Shown here: positions 1 through 9,565 of the stretch, piece by piece
Numbering within the stretch: the first letter of the stretch is position 1
How the letters are laid out: every line of letters starts with the position of its first letter
Assembly (NCBI GenBank): GCA_030148165.1
Contig: JASBTZ010000008.1
Span: 270,241 to 334,240, forward strand
Length of the DNA stretch: 64,000 bases
Direction: 5' to 3'
Source: Bacteroidota bacterium
Lineage (GTDB): Bacteria; Bacteroidota; Bacteroidia; Flavobacteriales_D; Crocinitomicaceae
Position numbers and translations under genes: made by a program
Notes under the pieces: generated by a model
Databases searched by the model: none
Told to the model about the DNA's origin: nothing
What the model saw: the letters and a program-made list of their open reading frames with translations, nothing else

Positions 1-541
1 CTACACACCAATAAATGCGATCTTCTATTTTAAATGTGTAAAAATGAAATTCATTCTCGTTGACTTGGAGTTTAATCAGTTCTCTATTCCGAACATCAAT
101 ATCCGCTTCATAGTGGAATACTTCAAAATCATTAAACGCAAACTGGTTTCTATCAATTGGGATAAATAAACGCTGAAATTTATTTGAATCAGGAGAGAAG
201 GCAGGAGTCTGGATTTGATGAATCTTACCTGATATACTAATTCGGTAATCATTAAGATTATCATTAATGTTATCAAATATTGTACGCTTTTCAGGAATTA
301 AGAATGTCTTCTTGAACTCATTTGTAATGCTGTATTGTGGAACTATGTCAATTAGAATGTTGTTTGCGTGACTTCTTTCATTTTTTTCAAGTTTAAACTC
401 TATATCAAACTCTTTTCCGTTTTTTGAAAGGCTTACTTTTTTATTGTCGAAATAAGCTGCACCGTTACTAACAGTAAACACATTATTGTAAATGAGTTCT
501 CCGATTAACTGAAGTGAATTGTCTAAATACTTTTTTACCAT
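1..541 (-). CDS. Unknown protein downstream of pAgo, partial (C-terminus beyond the left edge)
   Basis: An open frame starts at the ATG at 541-539 and stays open for 180 codons to the window edge. It begins MVKKYLDNSLQLIGEL and is rich in Asn, Lys, Asp and aromatic residues, with alternating hydrophobic stretches that suggest beta structure. I see no signal peptide, membrane segment or nuclease motif in the visible part, and I do not recognise the family. Only three bases separate it from the pAgo stop codon (545-547), so it is almost certainly translated from the same mRNA as the Xre-Mod-Res-pAgo genes. It may be a further component of that system or the first gene of another cargo module. 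Confidence 0.75.
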   Translation of the reverse strand, partial: MVKKYLDNSLQLIGELIYNNVFTVSNGAAYFDNKKVSLSKNGKEFDIEFKLEKNERSHANNILIDIVPQYSITNEFKKTFLIPEKRTIFDNINDNLNDYRISISGKIHQIQTPAFSPDSNKFQRLFIPIDRNQFAFNDFEVFHYEADIDVRNRELIKLQVNENEFHFYTFKIEDRIYWCV

Positions 542-544
542 ACT

Positions 545-2599
545 CTACAAAAACCAAAGATTATCTTTTCCGAATGGGGGGATGATGTCGCCTTCAAAGT
601 GAGGGAATATTTCTGCCACCATTTCGGGGTATTTTATTGTTACAGGCAGGTTCTGTTGCTTTACTGATTTCCAGTACATACGACTGAACTGATATACCTG
701 GTCAACTAAACTGTTTACTGTTTTGGTATCTTCCAGTATTGTTTCATCTGTGCTGCGAATTGACATTTTCACCGGAAAGGCATAACTGTCTATTTTATCC
801 TGTGATGTACCGAAATATCTTGTGTTATTATTCAACAAGTACTGATAACGACCAATGTTAATGTATGTGCCACTAAGTGGAATCAATCCTTCATAATTGG
901 TATCGAATACAACAATGTCTTCCGATTCGGTTTTATTGATCGTGATAATGATTATCGGAATGTCCAAACCTAAATTGTTCAACTCCTGACGGATTGGTTC
1001 CAGTTCTTTGTTGCTCATGGTTTTATAGAAGTGTATCACCAATCTTTTTACTTCTGAATGGTTGTTGGCATACATCTTCACGGCTTTACCTATTGAACCT
1101 GCTAATTTGTACGTATCATTTTCGGTGTAACACTCAAAACCTTGAAACAAGCCGTTATTTGAGAAACAAAATGCACTACCGATATATCTATGGCGTGATG
1201 TGTTCGGTTTGAATGCTCCAACGCCAACTATCAATTCATTGTATAATGAACGTTCTAAACGCCAAGGAATACCTTGCAACTTTGCAAGGATTGCAATTGC
1301 TATGTTTGGCAAACTGAAACCGAAGTTATTGTCATTTACTGTTTCGGTCTCTACCACTTGAGAAGTAACATTGTGTTTTAGTAATTCTTCTTTGATACGG
1401 TAGTAGTATGCTCGTTTCTCAGGGTCTGTTTCGTCTTTGGTTATTGGGGTAAGGTATAAAGCAATGTAACTTTGGTTTGGATCAATATCTTTATTGCTTA
1501 ATTGTTGACGAATTTCAGGAACTGGATTGTCTGCATTCATAAACACAACATGATCATCTTTAGTAATGTTAATTGGAACTTTGAGAAGATTTTTCAATGA
1601 GGGAAACTGGCCAATTCCATCCATGAAATACTTATATAACTTACCTGCTGTTGGTTTGTCTGCTTCATGGTAAACGAAGAACAAGTTGGTATGCGCTAAA
1701 GGAGAAGTTCCGTAAGGACCATTATTAAGAATACCCAAATAAGGATTGACATGTGATTGATGTTGGCCGCCTTTTTTACCAAATATCAATTGATTGCTGC
1801 CCTGACTGGTTTTCTTTTCAATTATTGACTTTACAGGCATGAAACCTGTGCCATAAAGCGGAATGATAGCCTTGAACTCAGGAGTATCAAGATAGCTATC
1901 ATAAAAGTGCTGAATATGGTCGTGGTAATGCTTGTATTTATTAGCAATACGTTTGTGACCTGTTTCCAATCCTAATGCTGAACGTAAAGGATTATTGATA
2001 ACCGGATAGGTATTTCCTAAGTCTGCTTTAACGTCCTCTGGTAAATGCTCGTAATGGTATCTTTTCCCTTCGTGAATTACCCATTTAAATAACGTAGAAT
2101 TTACATCTAACTCTAAGATTGTTTGATTCAACACTCTTGAATCTCCTTCGTAAGAAACCACTATTTCAGGGAACTTGGTAATGCGACCAATATTGACACG
2201 CAACATGTATCTGCTGTAAGTTGTCCAGGCGTTATTGGGTTGTTGGGTATGTTTGAACCATAACTCTACATCTCGAATGAAATTAGGGTTTGTAACGTCT
2301 GCAATGTTTGCAAAGTGCAAACTGATAAGATTGGTGTAGTAGTGTTTGGCAAACCTCTTACTTTTCCAGAGTTCAACATTGGTAACAAAATCAGCACCCT
2401 CAATTGTATTAAAGTCTGTGTACAAATGTTCAATTTCCTCATCCCAAAGTTCGGGGTTTGTATCTTTCAAGTCTAATGGCCATTCTGATTTATGCAAAGG
2501 TGAATAGCCCTCTTTCTGCTCTCGAAACAAGCCAAACTGTTTTTGCTCAACCGGATGGTTGAACGTAAGCATGTTGAGTATGAGGTTTTGATTTGACAT
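545..2599 (-). CDS. Long prokaryotic Argonaute (pAgo), PIWI predicted inactive
   Basis: A 684-residue protein with a long-pAgo layout: N-terminal half about 1-340, MID about 345-445, PIWI about 450-684, and the typical aromatic C-terminus LWFL that inserts into the guide pocket. The MID domain has the spacing of the guide 5'-phosphate site: Y399, K403, Q414 and K440 (ILAKLQGIPW). The PIWI fold is recognisable (ELIVGVGAF; RLVIHFYKTMS; IKYPEMVAEI), but the usual catalytic aspartates seem replaced: G461 at the first position, Y525 or F524 at the third, and no Asp/His in the last motif. It probably binds a 5'-phosphorylated guide and its target without cutting. It starts one base after the Res stop codon, so translation is coupled to the helicase-nuclease. 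The pAgo assignment is firm; lack of catalysis is inferred by eye. Confidence 0.85.
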   Translation of the reverse strand: MSNQNLILNMLTFNHPVEQKQFGLFREQKEGYSPLHKSEWPLDLKDTNPELWDEEIEHLYTDFNTIEGADFVTNVELWKSKRFAKHYYTNLISLHFANIADVTNPNFIRDVELWFKHTQQPNNAWTTYSRYMLRVNIGRITKFPEIVVSYEGDSRVLNQTILELDVNSTLFKWVIHEGKRYHYEHLPEDVKADLGNTYPVINNPLRSALGLETGHKRIANKYKHYHDHIQHFYDSYLDTPEFKAIIPLYGTGFMPVKSIIEKKTSQGSNQLIFGKKGGQHQSHVNPYLGILNNGPYGTSPLAHTNLFFVYHEADKPTAGKLYKYFMDGIGQFPSLKNLLKVPINITKDDHVVFMNADNPVPEIRQQLSNKDIDPNQSYIALYLTPITKDETDPEKRAYYYRIKEELLKHNVTSQVVETETVNDNNFGFSLPNIAIAILAKLQGIPWRLERSLYNELIVGVGAFKPNTSRHRYIGSAFCFSNNGLFQGFECYTENDTYKLAGSIGKAVKMYANNHSEVKRLVIHFYKTMSNKELEPIRQELNNLGLDIPIIIITINKTESEDIVVFDTNYEGLIPLSGTYINIGRYQYLLNNNTRYFGTSQDKIDSYAFPVKMSIRSTDETILEDTKTVNSLVDQVYQFSRMYWKSVKQQNLPVTIKYPEMVAEIFPHFEGDIIPPFGKDNLWFL

Positions 2600-2600
2600 T

Positions 2601-5135
2601 TTACTTCATTAATTCTCTGATTTTCTGTTCTTCTTTACCGCCCTCAATTAAATATGCCTCAACATCTTCATTTAGTTCTCCAAAATTCAATTGGGTTTGA
2701 TAAGATTTGATTTTACCTGCCTTATGTTGGGCAGTCATTTGCTCGAAAACCTTGTTTTTGTACGTTGTATCATTATTGCCTAAAAGATGCTCTCCCTTAC
2801 TTTCCATCAGGTAAACAATTTCAACCTTGCTATCATCTTTCTTTTTAGCCACTACAAAGTCAGGACGTATTTTATTCTCTCGCCATCCTTGAATAGCATA
2901 CCAACCTCTTGCAACTCTATTTCTAAACCAGAATAAGATTGTCTCTTGCTTCTCGAGAATATTGATTACATCTTTTTCCAATTTATTGAGGTTGTCAAAA
3001 TCTACGTCCTCATATAGATTGTGCTTCAAAGTTGGTGCAATACGACTAACGGTTATCGTGTCATTTTCAGGAACACGGAAACCCTCTTTTGGGTCGTCAA
3101 TTATAGCGAGTTTTAGTTGTTCTGATTTAAGATATTCGTTAAAGATCCGTTCTTCCTCTGATTGTTTATGTTCTTCTGCGTATTGGGCTAATTGGGAAGA
3201 AATAAAACTGAAAAACTTCTTCAATATTTTTTCACCTAATTCAACTTTCAAAGCATCTATCCATTGCTCAGCTTTTTTTCTTGCTAAGAATGGATTCTCA
3301 ATAAATTCACCTAAACGCCTTGAGAGATAACCAATGTTGATATTAGAGTAATACGAAGCAGATATTGTTTCTTCTTTTGGAGTAATACCTCCCTCTTTCT
3401 CAATAGTAACACTGAAGGTGCTTTGGTCGCTTTTTTGTTCACTAAGAGAGTTTTTTATCTTAGTCACTAATTCTTCTGATAAAGTCAAATCTTCAAAAGA
3501 GATGTGTTGCTTTACATCAATTGCATAATTGAACTTTCTTGATTTTTCACCTTTATCATCTACCATGACCCAAACAGGTAGGTAAAAAGCGTATTCCAGC
3601 TTTTTGAACTCATCTCTAATACCTACTGTTTTCTTAGGGTTAACTTGCGGATCATTTTGAACTTTAAGTCCAGAAACTAAATCCCCCAATCCTTCATCTT
3701 CGAAGCTATTTACAACTGTTTGCAACAAACTGGAAGTATCGCCTTTTGAATAATAAACATAGCTTTCGTCCAATTCTATTATACCAGTCTTTTTTGCATT
3801 TGGCTGACGAAGAATACGACCTATTAATTGGGTAACGCCTGTGTTTGAATTGACATTTGGAATTATCCCTAAAACGTAGGCAAAAGAACAGTCCCAACCC
3901 TCATTTAATGCATCACGAGTAATAATGTAACGGACAGGGCATTCGCGTGAAAGAAGGTTTATATCCTCTATATCGTTCTTATCAGATGATTTTATAGCAA
4001 TTTCGCTCGGGTTTACCCCTTCGTCAATTAAATGTTCCTTTACATCTTCACTATGCACAAATCCTTTACCTCTTTGGTCTTTTCCTGTACGTTCGCACTG
4101 GATAAGTGCAATTGGACGTATATATTGTCCCGTTTCCTGACGTAATTCGATTGCTTTATCTTCTAACGACTGACGTTTGTCCATAATGTTTTGCAACATG
4201 GCTTTCCAGTCGTTTTCTACATTACCAACGGGTGGAATAATATGCAAATCCAACTTCACCATTTCTTCCTCTTTCAACTCTAATCCTGTAACCGTACAAA
4301 GATTATTCATGCCTACTTTTGGAGTTGCGGATAACCCTAATATGAGTTCTGGATTTAAACTGTCAATCGTTTCCTTTGCTAATGGGGTAAAAACTTTGTG
4401 GAACTCATCTATGATGATGAGGGGCTTGGAAACACGAACAGCATTACCCAAACTTGTAATTAGTTGAGCTTGTTCGCCATTGTTCCACATAACATCTAAG
4501 TTAGGTACTGCTTGAAGCCACTGATAATGCAAATCGTAGCGATTATCTTCCGGAAAGAAACTATCAAAACCTCCACTGTCCTTAAATACCCGCAATGATT
4601 CGGAAGTAGAACGGTTGGTGGACTGTGCCATCAGAAAAAGGATTACTAAATTTTCTTCAATATCCTGTTTTGAAATGGTATGTCCTTTTTCTGCTATTAC
4701 TGTGCGACCTCCACTTGCCTGATCTAATAATTGACGGTATGGATGACTTTTATCCCTAAGGTTATTTACAGTTTGTTTATAGATGATTTCTTTTGGAACT
4801 ACCCAGACAATTAAACCTGTTTTCTTTTGAGCAAATACCGTTTGATATTCTTTTATCGCTTCTACCGCTAATACGGTTTTACCACCACCTGTAGGAATTT
4901 TAAGATTTATACGTGGGTAGTATTTACCTAATCCATTTTTACAATTGTCTGTGTAAGTTAAGTTAAGTTTTTGAAATGCACTTTCAACATAATTCATACT
5001 TGCGGCAACCATTGGACGTTGTGGCTCCGGTATTGCAGAAATGATTGTGTCAAACTCCTCACGAGAAGCACGTGCTTGTGCAAAGAACTGTTTTAGTTCA
5101 GAAACTACTCTTTGTTGATATTTCTTTAGATACAT
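2601..5135 (-). CDS. res: Type III restriction enzyme Res subunit (SF2 helicase-nuclease)
   Basis: An 844-residue SF2 helicase with a C-terminal nuclease. Visible motifs: Walker A PTGGGKT at 81-87, Walker B DEFH at 243-246, motif III LSATP at 268-272 and motif VI QLIGRILRQ at 436-444. A PD-(D/E)XK core follows, with PD at 758-759 and ESKG at 778-781. In type III systems Res joins Mod, uses ATP to move along or switch on DNA and cuts when two recognition sites meet. It lies 5 bp after Mod and 1 bp before pAgo. Helicase and nuclease motifs look intact. In this operon it is also the only evident nuclease that an inactive pAgo could recruit. Confidence 0.9.
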   Translation of the reverse strand: MYLKKYQQRVVSELKQFFAQARASREEFDTIISAIPEPQRPMVAASMNYVESAFQKLNLTYTDNCKNGLGKYYPRINLKIPTGGGKTVLAVEAIKEYQTVFAQKKTGLIVWVVPKEIIYKQTVNNLRDKSHPYRQLLDQASGGRTVIAEKGHTISKQDIEENLVILFLMAQSTNRSTSESLRVFKDSGGFDSFFPEDNRYDLHYQWLQAVPNLDVMWNNGEQAQLITSLGNAVRVSKPLIIIDEFHKVFTPLAKETIDSLNPELILGLSATPKVGMNNLCTVTGLELKEEEMVKLDLHIIPPVGNVENDWKAMLQNIMDKRQSLEDKAIELRQETGQYIRPIALIQCERTGKDQRGKGFVHSEDVKEHLIDEGVNPSEIAIKSSDKNDIEDINLLSRECPVRYIITRDALNEGWDCSFAYVLGIIPNVNSNTGVTQLIGRILRQPNAKKTGIIELDESYVYYSKGDTSSLLQTVVNSFEDEGLGDLVSGLKVQNDPQVNPKKTVGIRDEFKKLEYAFYLPVWVMVDDKGEKSRKFNYAIDVKQHISFEDLTLSEELVTKIKNSLSEQKSDQSTFSVTIEKEGGITPKEETISASYYSNINIGYLSRRLGEFIENPFLARKKAEQWIDALKVELGEKILKKFFSFISSQLAQYAEEHKQSEEERIFNEYLKSEQLKLAIIDDPKEGFRVPENDTITVSRIAPTLKHNLYEDVDFDNLNKLEKDVINILEKQETILFWFRNRVARGWYAIQGWRENKIRPDFVVAKKKDDSKVEIVYLMESKGEHLLGNNDTTYKNKVFEQMTAQHKAGKIKSYQTQLNFGELNEDVEAYLIEGGKEEQKIRELMK

Positions 5136-5140
5136 AGCTC

Positions 5141-6895
5141 TTACTTCTCTTTCTTTTCAAATAAGTTATACGGAATTGATACGAACTCAATTTGCTTTTC
5201 TTCGAGGTATTCACTGTCTAAGAAACAAGCAGGGGCATAAACTACCATACGCTTATTGGTAGCGTGTTTTTTCATTTCTTCAGCAATATGCAAGTTGAGG
5301 GCTAAACGAGTAAGTTTATCAAAGTCTTGCTCATAAATGAGATAGAAGTTTTTAGGGCCATGCGTACCAACAAAGTGGTTTTTAGGGTCTATTTTCTTCA
5401 CATCAGATAAATGCTCACCAGTAGCCAGGTAATACACATATTTAGCGAACTCTTCATACGTTGGTAGTTGACCTTCTAACATTTTCTCGGGATCTATAGC
5501 CGTACCAACACGGAAGTATTTAAACCCTGAATTATATTTGAATTTTTCAATTGCTTTCTGGTTCCTCTTTCGAGTAATATCTTTGCAAATATTTTTATCA
5601 GGCTCTTTATCTGAGTTCTCTTTCATTTGGATTAGAATGCAATTCCGTTGACCTTCATCCTCCTCATTTAACTCACATACAGCCTGTAACGTTGTTCCAG
5701 ACCCTGCAAAGGAGTCCAGCACTGTTGAATATTTATCGCCTCCGATTTTTAAGATGTACTTAATCAGCTCTATCGGTTTAGGGTAATCAAAATTTACTCC
5801 CAATTCTTCAAGGCTATATTTCATTTGTTCAGTTGTGCCAAAATTTCTTAAAACCGAGACAATATGCTTTGCTTGTTCTCTTTCCTTTCTATAATAAACA
5901 ACACCGTTCTCAGAAAGGTAAAAAGTAATACTGCCGTCTTTCTCCTGAACAGGCTTGAAGCCACTATCTATAAATTTTTGTAGTTTATTGACATTAGCCC
6001 AGCCAGTATAAACTTCACAATCTTCTTGTAAAGCGTTGTCTTTTAATCTCATGTCATTCAATCTAATGGGGTACTTGAGATTATATCTTTTTGTCATTTC
6101 TCTTGAAATAAAGCCTTTGTCGGAAACTTCAGAATAAAAGGCTTTAGGGACAATATGCTTAGCTAATGTCTTTTCGTCCTTTACGGTGGTTGGAAATCCC
6201 TTTTTTAACAAAACTTTTGAAGGAGGATTGGCGTTCCCATTTTTTGTGATGGAATTTTCAGCATAACCTTTCCACAAGTTGCTTTCTTCTCTCGTGTTAG
6301 GATCTACAACGTAACCAATAGCAGAATCAATCTTGATCGCTTCTTTGATATAAACCAATACATATTCGTGATTGACCTTGATATGAAATTGATTGTCACT
6401 GTGACCGTCATTATTCCAAATCAAGGTTGAGACATAACATTCCTCCCCAAATATCTCATCACATAATTGTTTTAGATTATGGTATTCATTGTCATCTATA
6501 GAAATGAAAATAAGTCCATCTTCATGTAACAAATCACGCAGAAACTTCAAACGAGGCGTAATCATACACATCCACTTATCATGACGAGTCAAGTCGTTTG
6601 AATCTACAGTCTTTCCGAGCCATTCACTAATGAGAGGGCTATTAACGTTGTCATTATATACCCAAGTTTGCTTTTTAGTATTGTAGGGTGGATCGATATA
6701 GATGCATTTAATTTCACCTGCATATTCAGGTAGCAATGCTTTTAACGCAATTAAGTTATCACCTTCAACAATTATATTTCCATCACTTTTAGCAGGTTGA
6801 AAGTGTAGTTCTTCCACCTCTTCCAACGTGTGGTAAGGTACGCTGAGATGGTGGTTCCAAATTATGTTCTTTCCTTTGAATTGGATTGTCGGCAT
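5141..6895 (-). CDS. mod: Type III DNA adenine-N6 methyltransferase Mod subunit
   Basis: A 584-residue beta-class N6-adenine methyltransferase. The catalytic motif IV DPPYNT is at 68-73, and the SAM-binding motif I FAGSGTT is at 396-402. The long stretch between them carries the likely target-recognition region. This order is that of type III Mod proteins, and the length is close to normal. It should methylate one strand of a short asymmetric site, protecting host DNA and giving Res its specificity. It starts three bases after the Xre stop codon and is followed directly by Res. I saw no simple-sequence repeat that would suggest phase variation. Confidence 0.9.
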   Translation of the reverse strand: MPTIQFKGKNIIWNHHLSVPYHTLEEVEELHFQPAKSDGNIIVEGDNLIALKALLPEYAGEIKCIYIDPPYNTKKQTWVYNDNVNSPLISEWLGKTVDSNDLTRHDKWMCMITPRLKFLRDLLHEDGLIFISIDDNEYHNLKQLCDEIFGEECYVSTLIWNNDGHSDNQFHIKVNHEYVLVYIKEAIKIDSAIGYVVDPNTREESNLWKGYAENSITKNGNANPPSKVLLKKGFPTTVKDEKTLAKHIVPKAFYSEVSDKGFISREMTKRYNLKYPIRLNDMRLKDNALQEDCEVYTGWANVNKLQKFIDSGFKPVQEKDGSITFYLSENGVVYYRKEREQAKHIVSVLRNFGTTEQMKYSLEELGVNFDYPKPIELIKYILKIGGDKYSTVLDSFAGSGTTLQAVCELNEEDEGQRNCILIQMKENSDKEPDKNICKDITRKRNQKAIEKFKYNSGFKYFRVGTAIDPEKMLEGQLPTYEEFAKYVYYLATGEHLSDVKKIDPKNHFVGTHGPKNFYLIYEQDFDKLTRLALNLHIAEEMKKHATNKRMVVYAPACFLDSEYLEEKQIEFVSIPYNLFEKKEK

Positions 6896-6898
6896 TTT

Positions 6899-7198
6899 TT
6901 ATTTTTTAATCTTTTTATAATTCGCTTCTTGTTCTGCTACTTTGAGGGCATCTAAACCAAGAGCCTCATTTTGTATTACTTCATACACCCTGTCGGCTAA
7001 CCAGAGGGTAAGGAGTTCGTTTTTATCAAGTTCCAGTATTTTGGCTAATTGAATGACCTGTTCCCGTTTGGCTCTGCGCTCCCCACGTTCTATTTTGCTT
7101 AACATGGCCGTATCAACGTCCATTTCAGCAGCTACATGTCGGAGTAGTAGTTCTTTCGCTTCCCTTTGGGTTCTAATGGCATCACCAAACTTGTTCAT
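6899..7198 (-). CDS. Xre-family HTH regulator of the Mod-Res-pAgo operon
   Basis: A 99-residue cro/C1-type helix-turn-helix protein, with the HTH in the first 60 residues (MNKFGDAIRTQREAKE, then AEMDVDTAMLSKIERGER). I chose the ATG at 7198; a TTG 36 bases upstream is open but falls at the likely transcription start. It is the first gene of the cargo operon, three bases before mod. Small Xre regulators commonly control restriction-modification operons so that methylation precedes restriction on entry into a new host. Two TTGACAA direct repeats overlap its promoter and are candidate autoregulatory sites. Confidence 0.85.
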   Translation of the reverse strand: MNKFGDAIRTQREAKELLLRHVAAEMDVDTAMLSKIERGERRAKREQVIQLAKILELDKNELLTLWLADRVYEVIQNEALGLDALKVAEQEANYKKIKK

Positions 7199-7227
7199 TA
7201 CACTTGTTTTATTCAACAAAATATGAC

Positions 7228-7249
7228 TTGACAATAATTGACAAATATA
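7228..7249 (-). promoter_or_regulatory. Promoter and candidate Xre operator of the Mod-Res-pAgo operon
   Basis: On the minus strand TATATTTG (7249-7242) matches the Bacteroidota -7 element TAnnTTTG and lies 44-51 bases before the chosen Xre ATG. Overlapping it and just downstream are two direct copies of TTGACAA (plus strand 7228-7234 and 7238-7244), spaced 10 bp start to start, about one helical turn. A regulator bound there would block the promoter. No clear -33 TTTG is present at the expected distance. Confidence 0.5.
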
Positions 7250-7360
7250 ATAGCGAAAGAGCGAAAAAGAAAGTAAATAGAGGAAACGTTTTTAACAATT
7301 TGGCAGAAACCACAAAACCTGCGAGTAGCAGGTGCATGTGGAGGGGTATTTAGTTGAATA

Positions 7361-9565
7361 TCAACTTACTTTTTTGTAGTAGCCATATTCTTCGGGTTGG
7401 ATAAATTCAGGTTGTAACTTCTTTAGCAGATTATCTACTGTACGTGCTGCCATTCGGAATTTTGTACCTAACACAACCGCTTCTGATCGTTTGAATTTTT
7501 CTGGCAAAGCATCAAAGAATTTACGCTTGTTATCGCTACCCTTAAAAGTTGCCTTTTCTTCTTGTTTGGGCAGGTTATTGTACATCAGTAAGCTATGTTC
7601 TAAATACACATTTGCCAAAGTAAGAGCTGAATTGAAATCTTCATCCGTACAAAATGGTTGAGGATCTGTGTCACCGTTCTCAAACTTACGAAGTGCTGTA
7701 AACAACATACAGAATCTGAATAGAATCAACCCCAATCTTTTTACAACACTTCCTGCTTCTTCCCCTGTGAAAATGGCTACTTCATTTAGCCAATTTTGAA
7801 AAGTATTGTTGATTTGATTCCATTGCTCAGGTGTTAACTGTACATCTGTCGTTGATAGATTTAAAAATCGATACAGTTCTTCAACATCATTAGATAATTT
7901 ATTGAACAATGTTGTTAAGTTGATACCACCGCCCAACGGAGAAACATCACGCCATTTTTGTTCCGTCTTGAAGCTGTAAAAAATGAAACGGCTAAACAAA
8001 CCATCTTCAGCAGATTGAATAAGGTTGCTAACCTGATTGGGTGTACCTGACAAAGCAACTGAAAGTTGTGGTTCCTTCACTTCAATGTATTCGCTATTGG
8101 TCTTACGGCTACACGATATTTTTTCGTGATGAAATGCTTTACGCAACATATCAGAATAACCACCCCATTCTTGCTTAAATACATTTCCCATTGTATCGGC
8201 TTCCGTTTCGCAAATCACCCCTTTACCATCATTCTGTTGCAAGTGCCACAATACTTTTGCATTACTCGTATTGGCAGGAATGTACAGCACATTGAAATTA
8301 GGCTCTTTTGGTTCTTCCAATTCTTCTGTGTCTGTTTTCTTGCGGGTACGCAATGCTTGTTTGTATTGGTTCAATTCCTTTTCATACTCCTTTCGGTTTT
8401 CATCAGAAATGCTACGCATATTCTCGTGAATCACATCTCCTAAATTCTTAGCAGACAACAAAGCACCTTTACCACTTGCAGCAGGAGCAATGATGAACCC
8501 AAACAGATTAGGGAACACGGTACGTTGCGCATATACGCCTGTAACATTTGGCAAACAACCACTCAGAATACATAATGCACCAGTAAGGAATACATCACGT
8601 TCCCTTTTATCTGGAAAGCCCGAAGCACCTTCTTTCAGAATTTGAGGTAATGCCTGGTAAACACTATCAGGAATGATTGGCGAAGTCAACAAATAATCTT
8701 CATCATCTTGTACTTTTTCTGTTTGTGCCATTGCAAATGATGCGAACTCTTGTGTATGATGTTGGTAAGCACTTTTTACGGATGCTTGAATTTCTTTCTC
8801 GTCCAGATCAAAATTGTTGTACATCATATCCAATGCATCTTCTTGCGGAATCCCTTTACGGTTACAATTAGAAGCCAACAGATAAATAAAGTTGTTGCGG
8901 TTGCCTTCAATGTATTGTTCTTTCTGTTCTGTAAAACGAATACATTCTTCAAAGACCGGTAAATAATCCGTTAACTGTGGAGGTTCTTTAGCTTTTATAG
9001 GTATTTCATCCGCTAATCTGACTTTGAAGTTTTCATAATCAGGATTAAAGACTGCTGAAGGGTCGTAAGACACAAAGCAAAGGCGTGTAATGTCTTTGTT
9101 CTTTGGGTCGAACTCAATATTCAATTCTTTACTGTAATACTCTGTAACTTGCTGGTATGCGATTGCATGATCTTCTTCGTCCGAATCAATTCCTACAATG
9201 ATTTTTAACCCCTCATTGCTCGGACTGGCAAACGTAGCAACTGTATAAGGAATGTTAGCTGCAGCTTCACGTAGTACATTCACTTGTTCTGTATCGATAT
9301 GGTCAATATCTAAAACAAGGTAATTACTATATGCCACCAAACAAACGAGTGTTCTGCCATTAGCGAATGATCCAGAGGGCGTAAAAGCAGGCAAGCCCTT
9401 TTTATGTTTGTCGTACAAATCCTGCTGACCTGCCTGCAAAGCTGAACGCAAGGATTCAACTTGCTCTTTGTATGCTCCATTTTTAATAGATTGAATTATA
9501 TCAACCAGTGGCTTATCATCCACCACTTGGTTGAAGTTTTGAAATAGTGATACCTTACTTGCCAT
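7361..9565 (-). CDS. BT4734/VirE-N-like and DUF3987 mobile-element replication protein
   Basis: A 734-residue protein of a type common on Bacteroidota integrative elements. The N-terminal part (about 1-200) resembles the BT4734/VirE-N primase-like region, with LVLDIDHID near 84-92 and a following KIIVGID strand. The middle and C-terminal part resembles DUF3987, with a P-loop-like APAASGKG near 360 and a conserved YIPANTSNAKV region. It is probably involved in element replication or mobilisation, which is inferred from family context. It overlaps the upstream HTH gene by 11 bp and so forms an operon with it. It is separated from the Xre-Mod-Res-pAgo operon by its own 3' gap and that operon's promoter. 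Confidence 0.75.
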   Translation of the reverse strand: MASKVSLFQNFNQVVDDKPLVDIIQSIKNGAYKEQVESLRSALQAGQQDLYDKHKKGLPAFTPSGSFANGRTLVCLVAYSNYLVLDIDHIDTEQVNVLREAAANIPYTVATFASPSNEGLKIIVGIDSDEEDHAIAYQQVTEYYSKELNIEFDPKNKDITRLCFVSYDPSAVFNPDYENFKVRLADEIPIKAKEPPQLTDYLPVFEECIRFTEQKEQYIEGNRNNFIYLLASNCNRKGIPQEDALDMMYNNFDLDEKEIQASVKSAYQHHTQEFASFAMAQTEKVQDDEDYLLTSPIIPDSVYQALPQILKEGASGFPDKRERDVFLTGALCILSGCLPNVTGVYAQRTVFPNLFGFIIAPAASGKGALLSAKNLGDVIHENMRSISDENRKEYEKELNQYKQALRTRKKTDTEELEEPKEPNFNVLYIPANTSNAKVLWHLQQNDGKGVICETEADTMGNVFKQEWGGYSDMLRKAFHHEKISCSRKTNSEYIEVKEPQLSVALSGTPNQVSNLIQSAEDGLFSRFIFYSFKTEQKWRDVSPLGGGINLTTLFNKLSNDVEELYRFLNLSTTDVQLTPEQWNQINNTFQNWLNEVAIFTGEEAGSVVKRLGLILFRFCMLFTALRKFENGDTDPQPFCTDEDFNSALTLANVYLEHSLLMYNNLPKQEEKATFKGSDNKRKFFDALPEKFKRSEAVVLGTKFRMAARTVDNLLKKLQPEFIQPEEYGYYKKVS

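Noticed and set aside
76..276. 66-codon minus-strand frame at the left edge
   Set aside because: It is a shifted-frame shadow of the longer frame that starts at 541 and stays open to the window edge.
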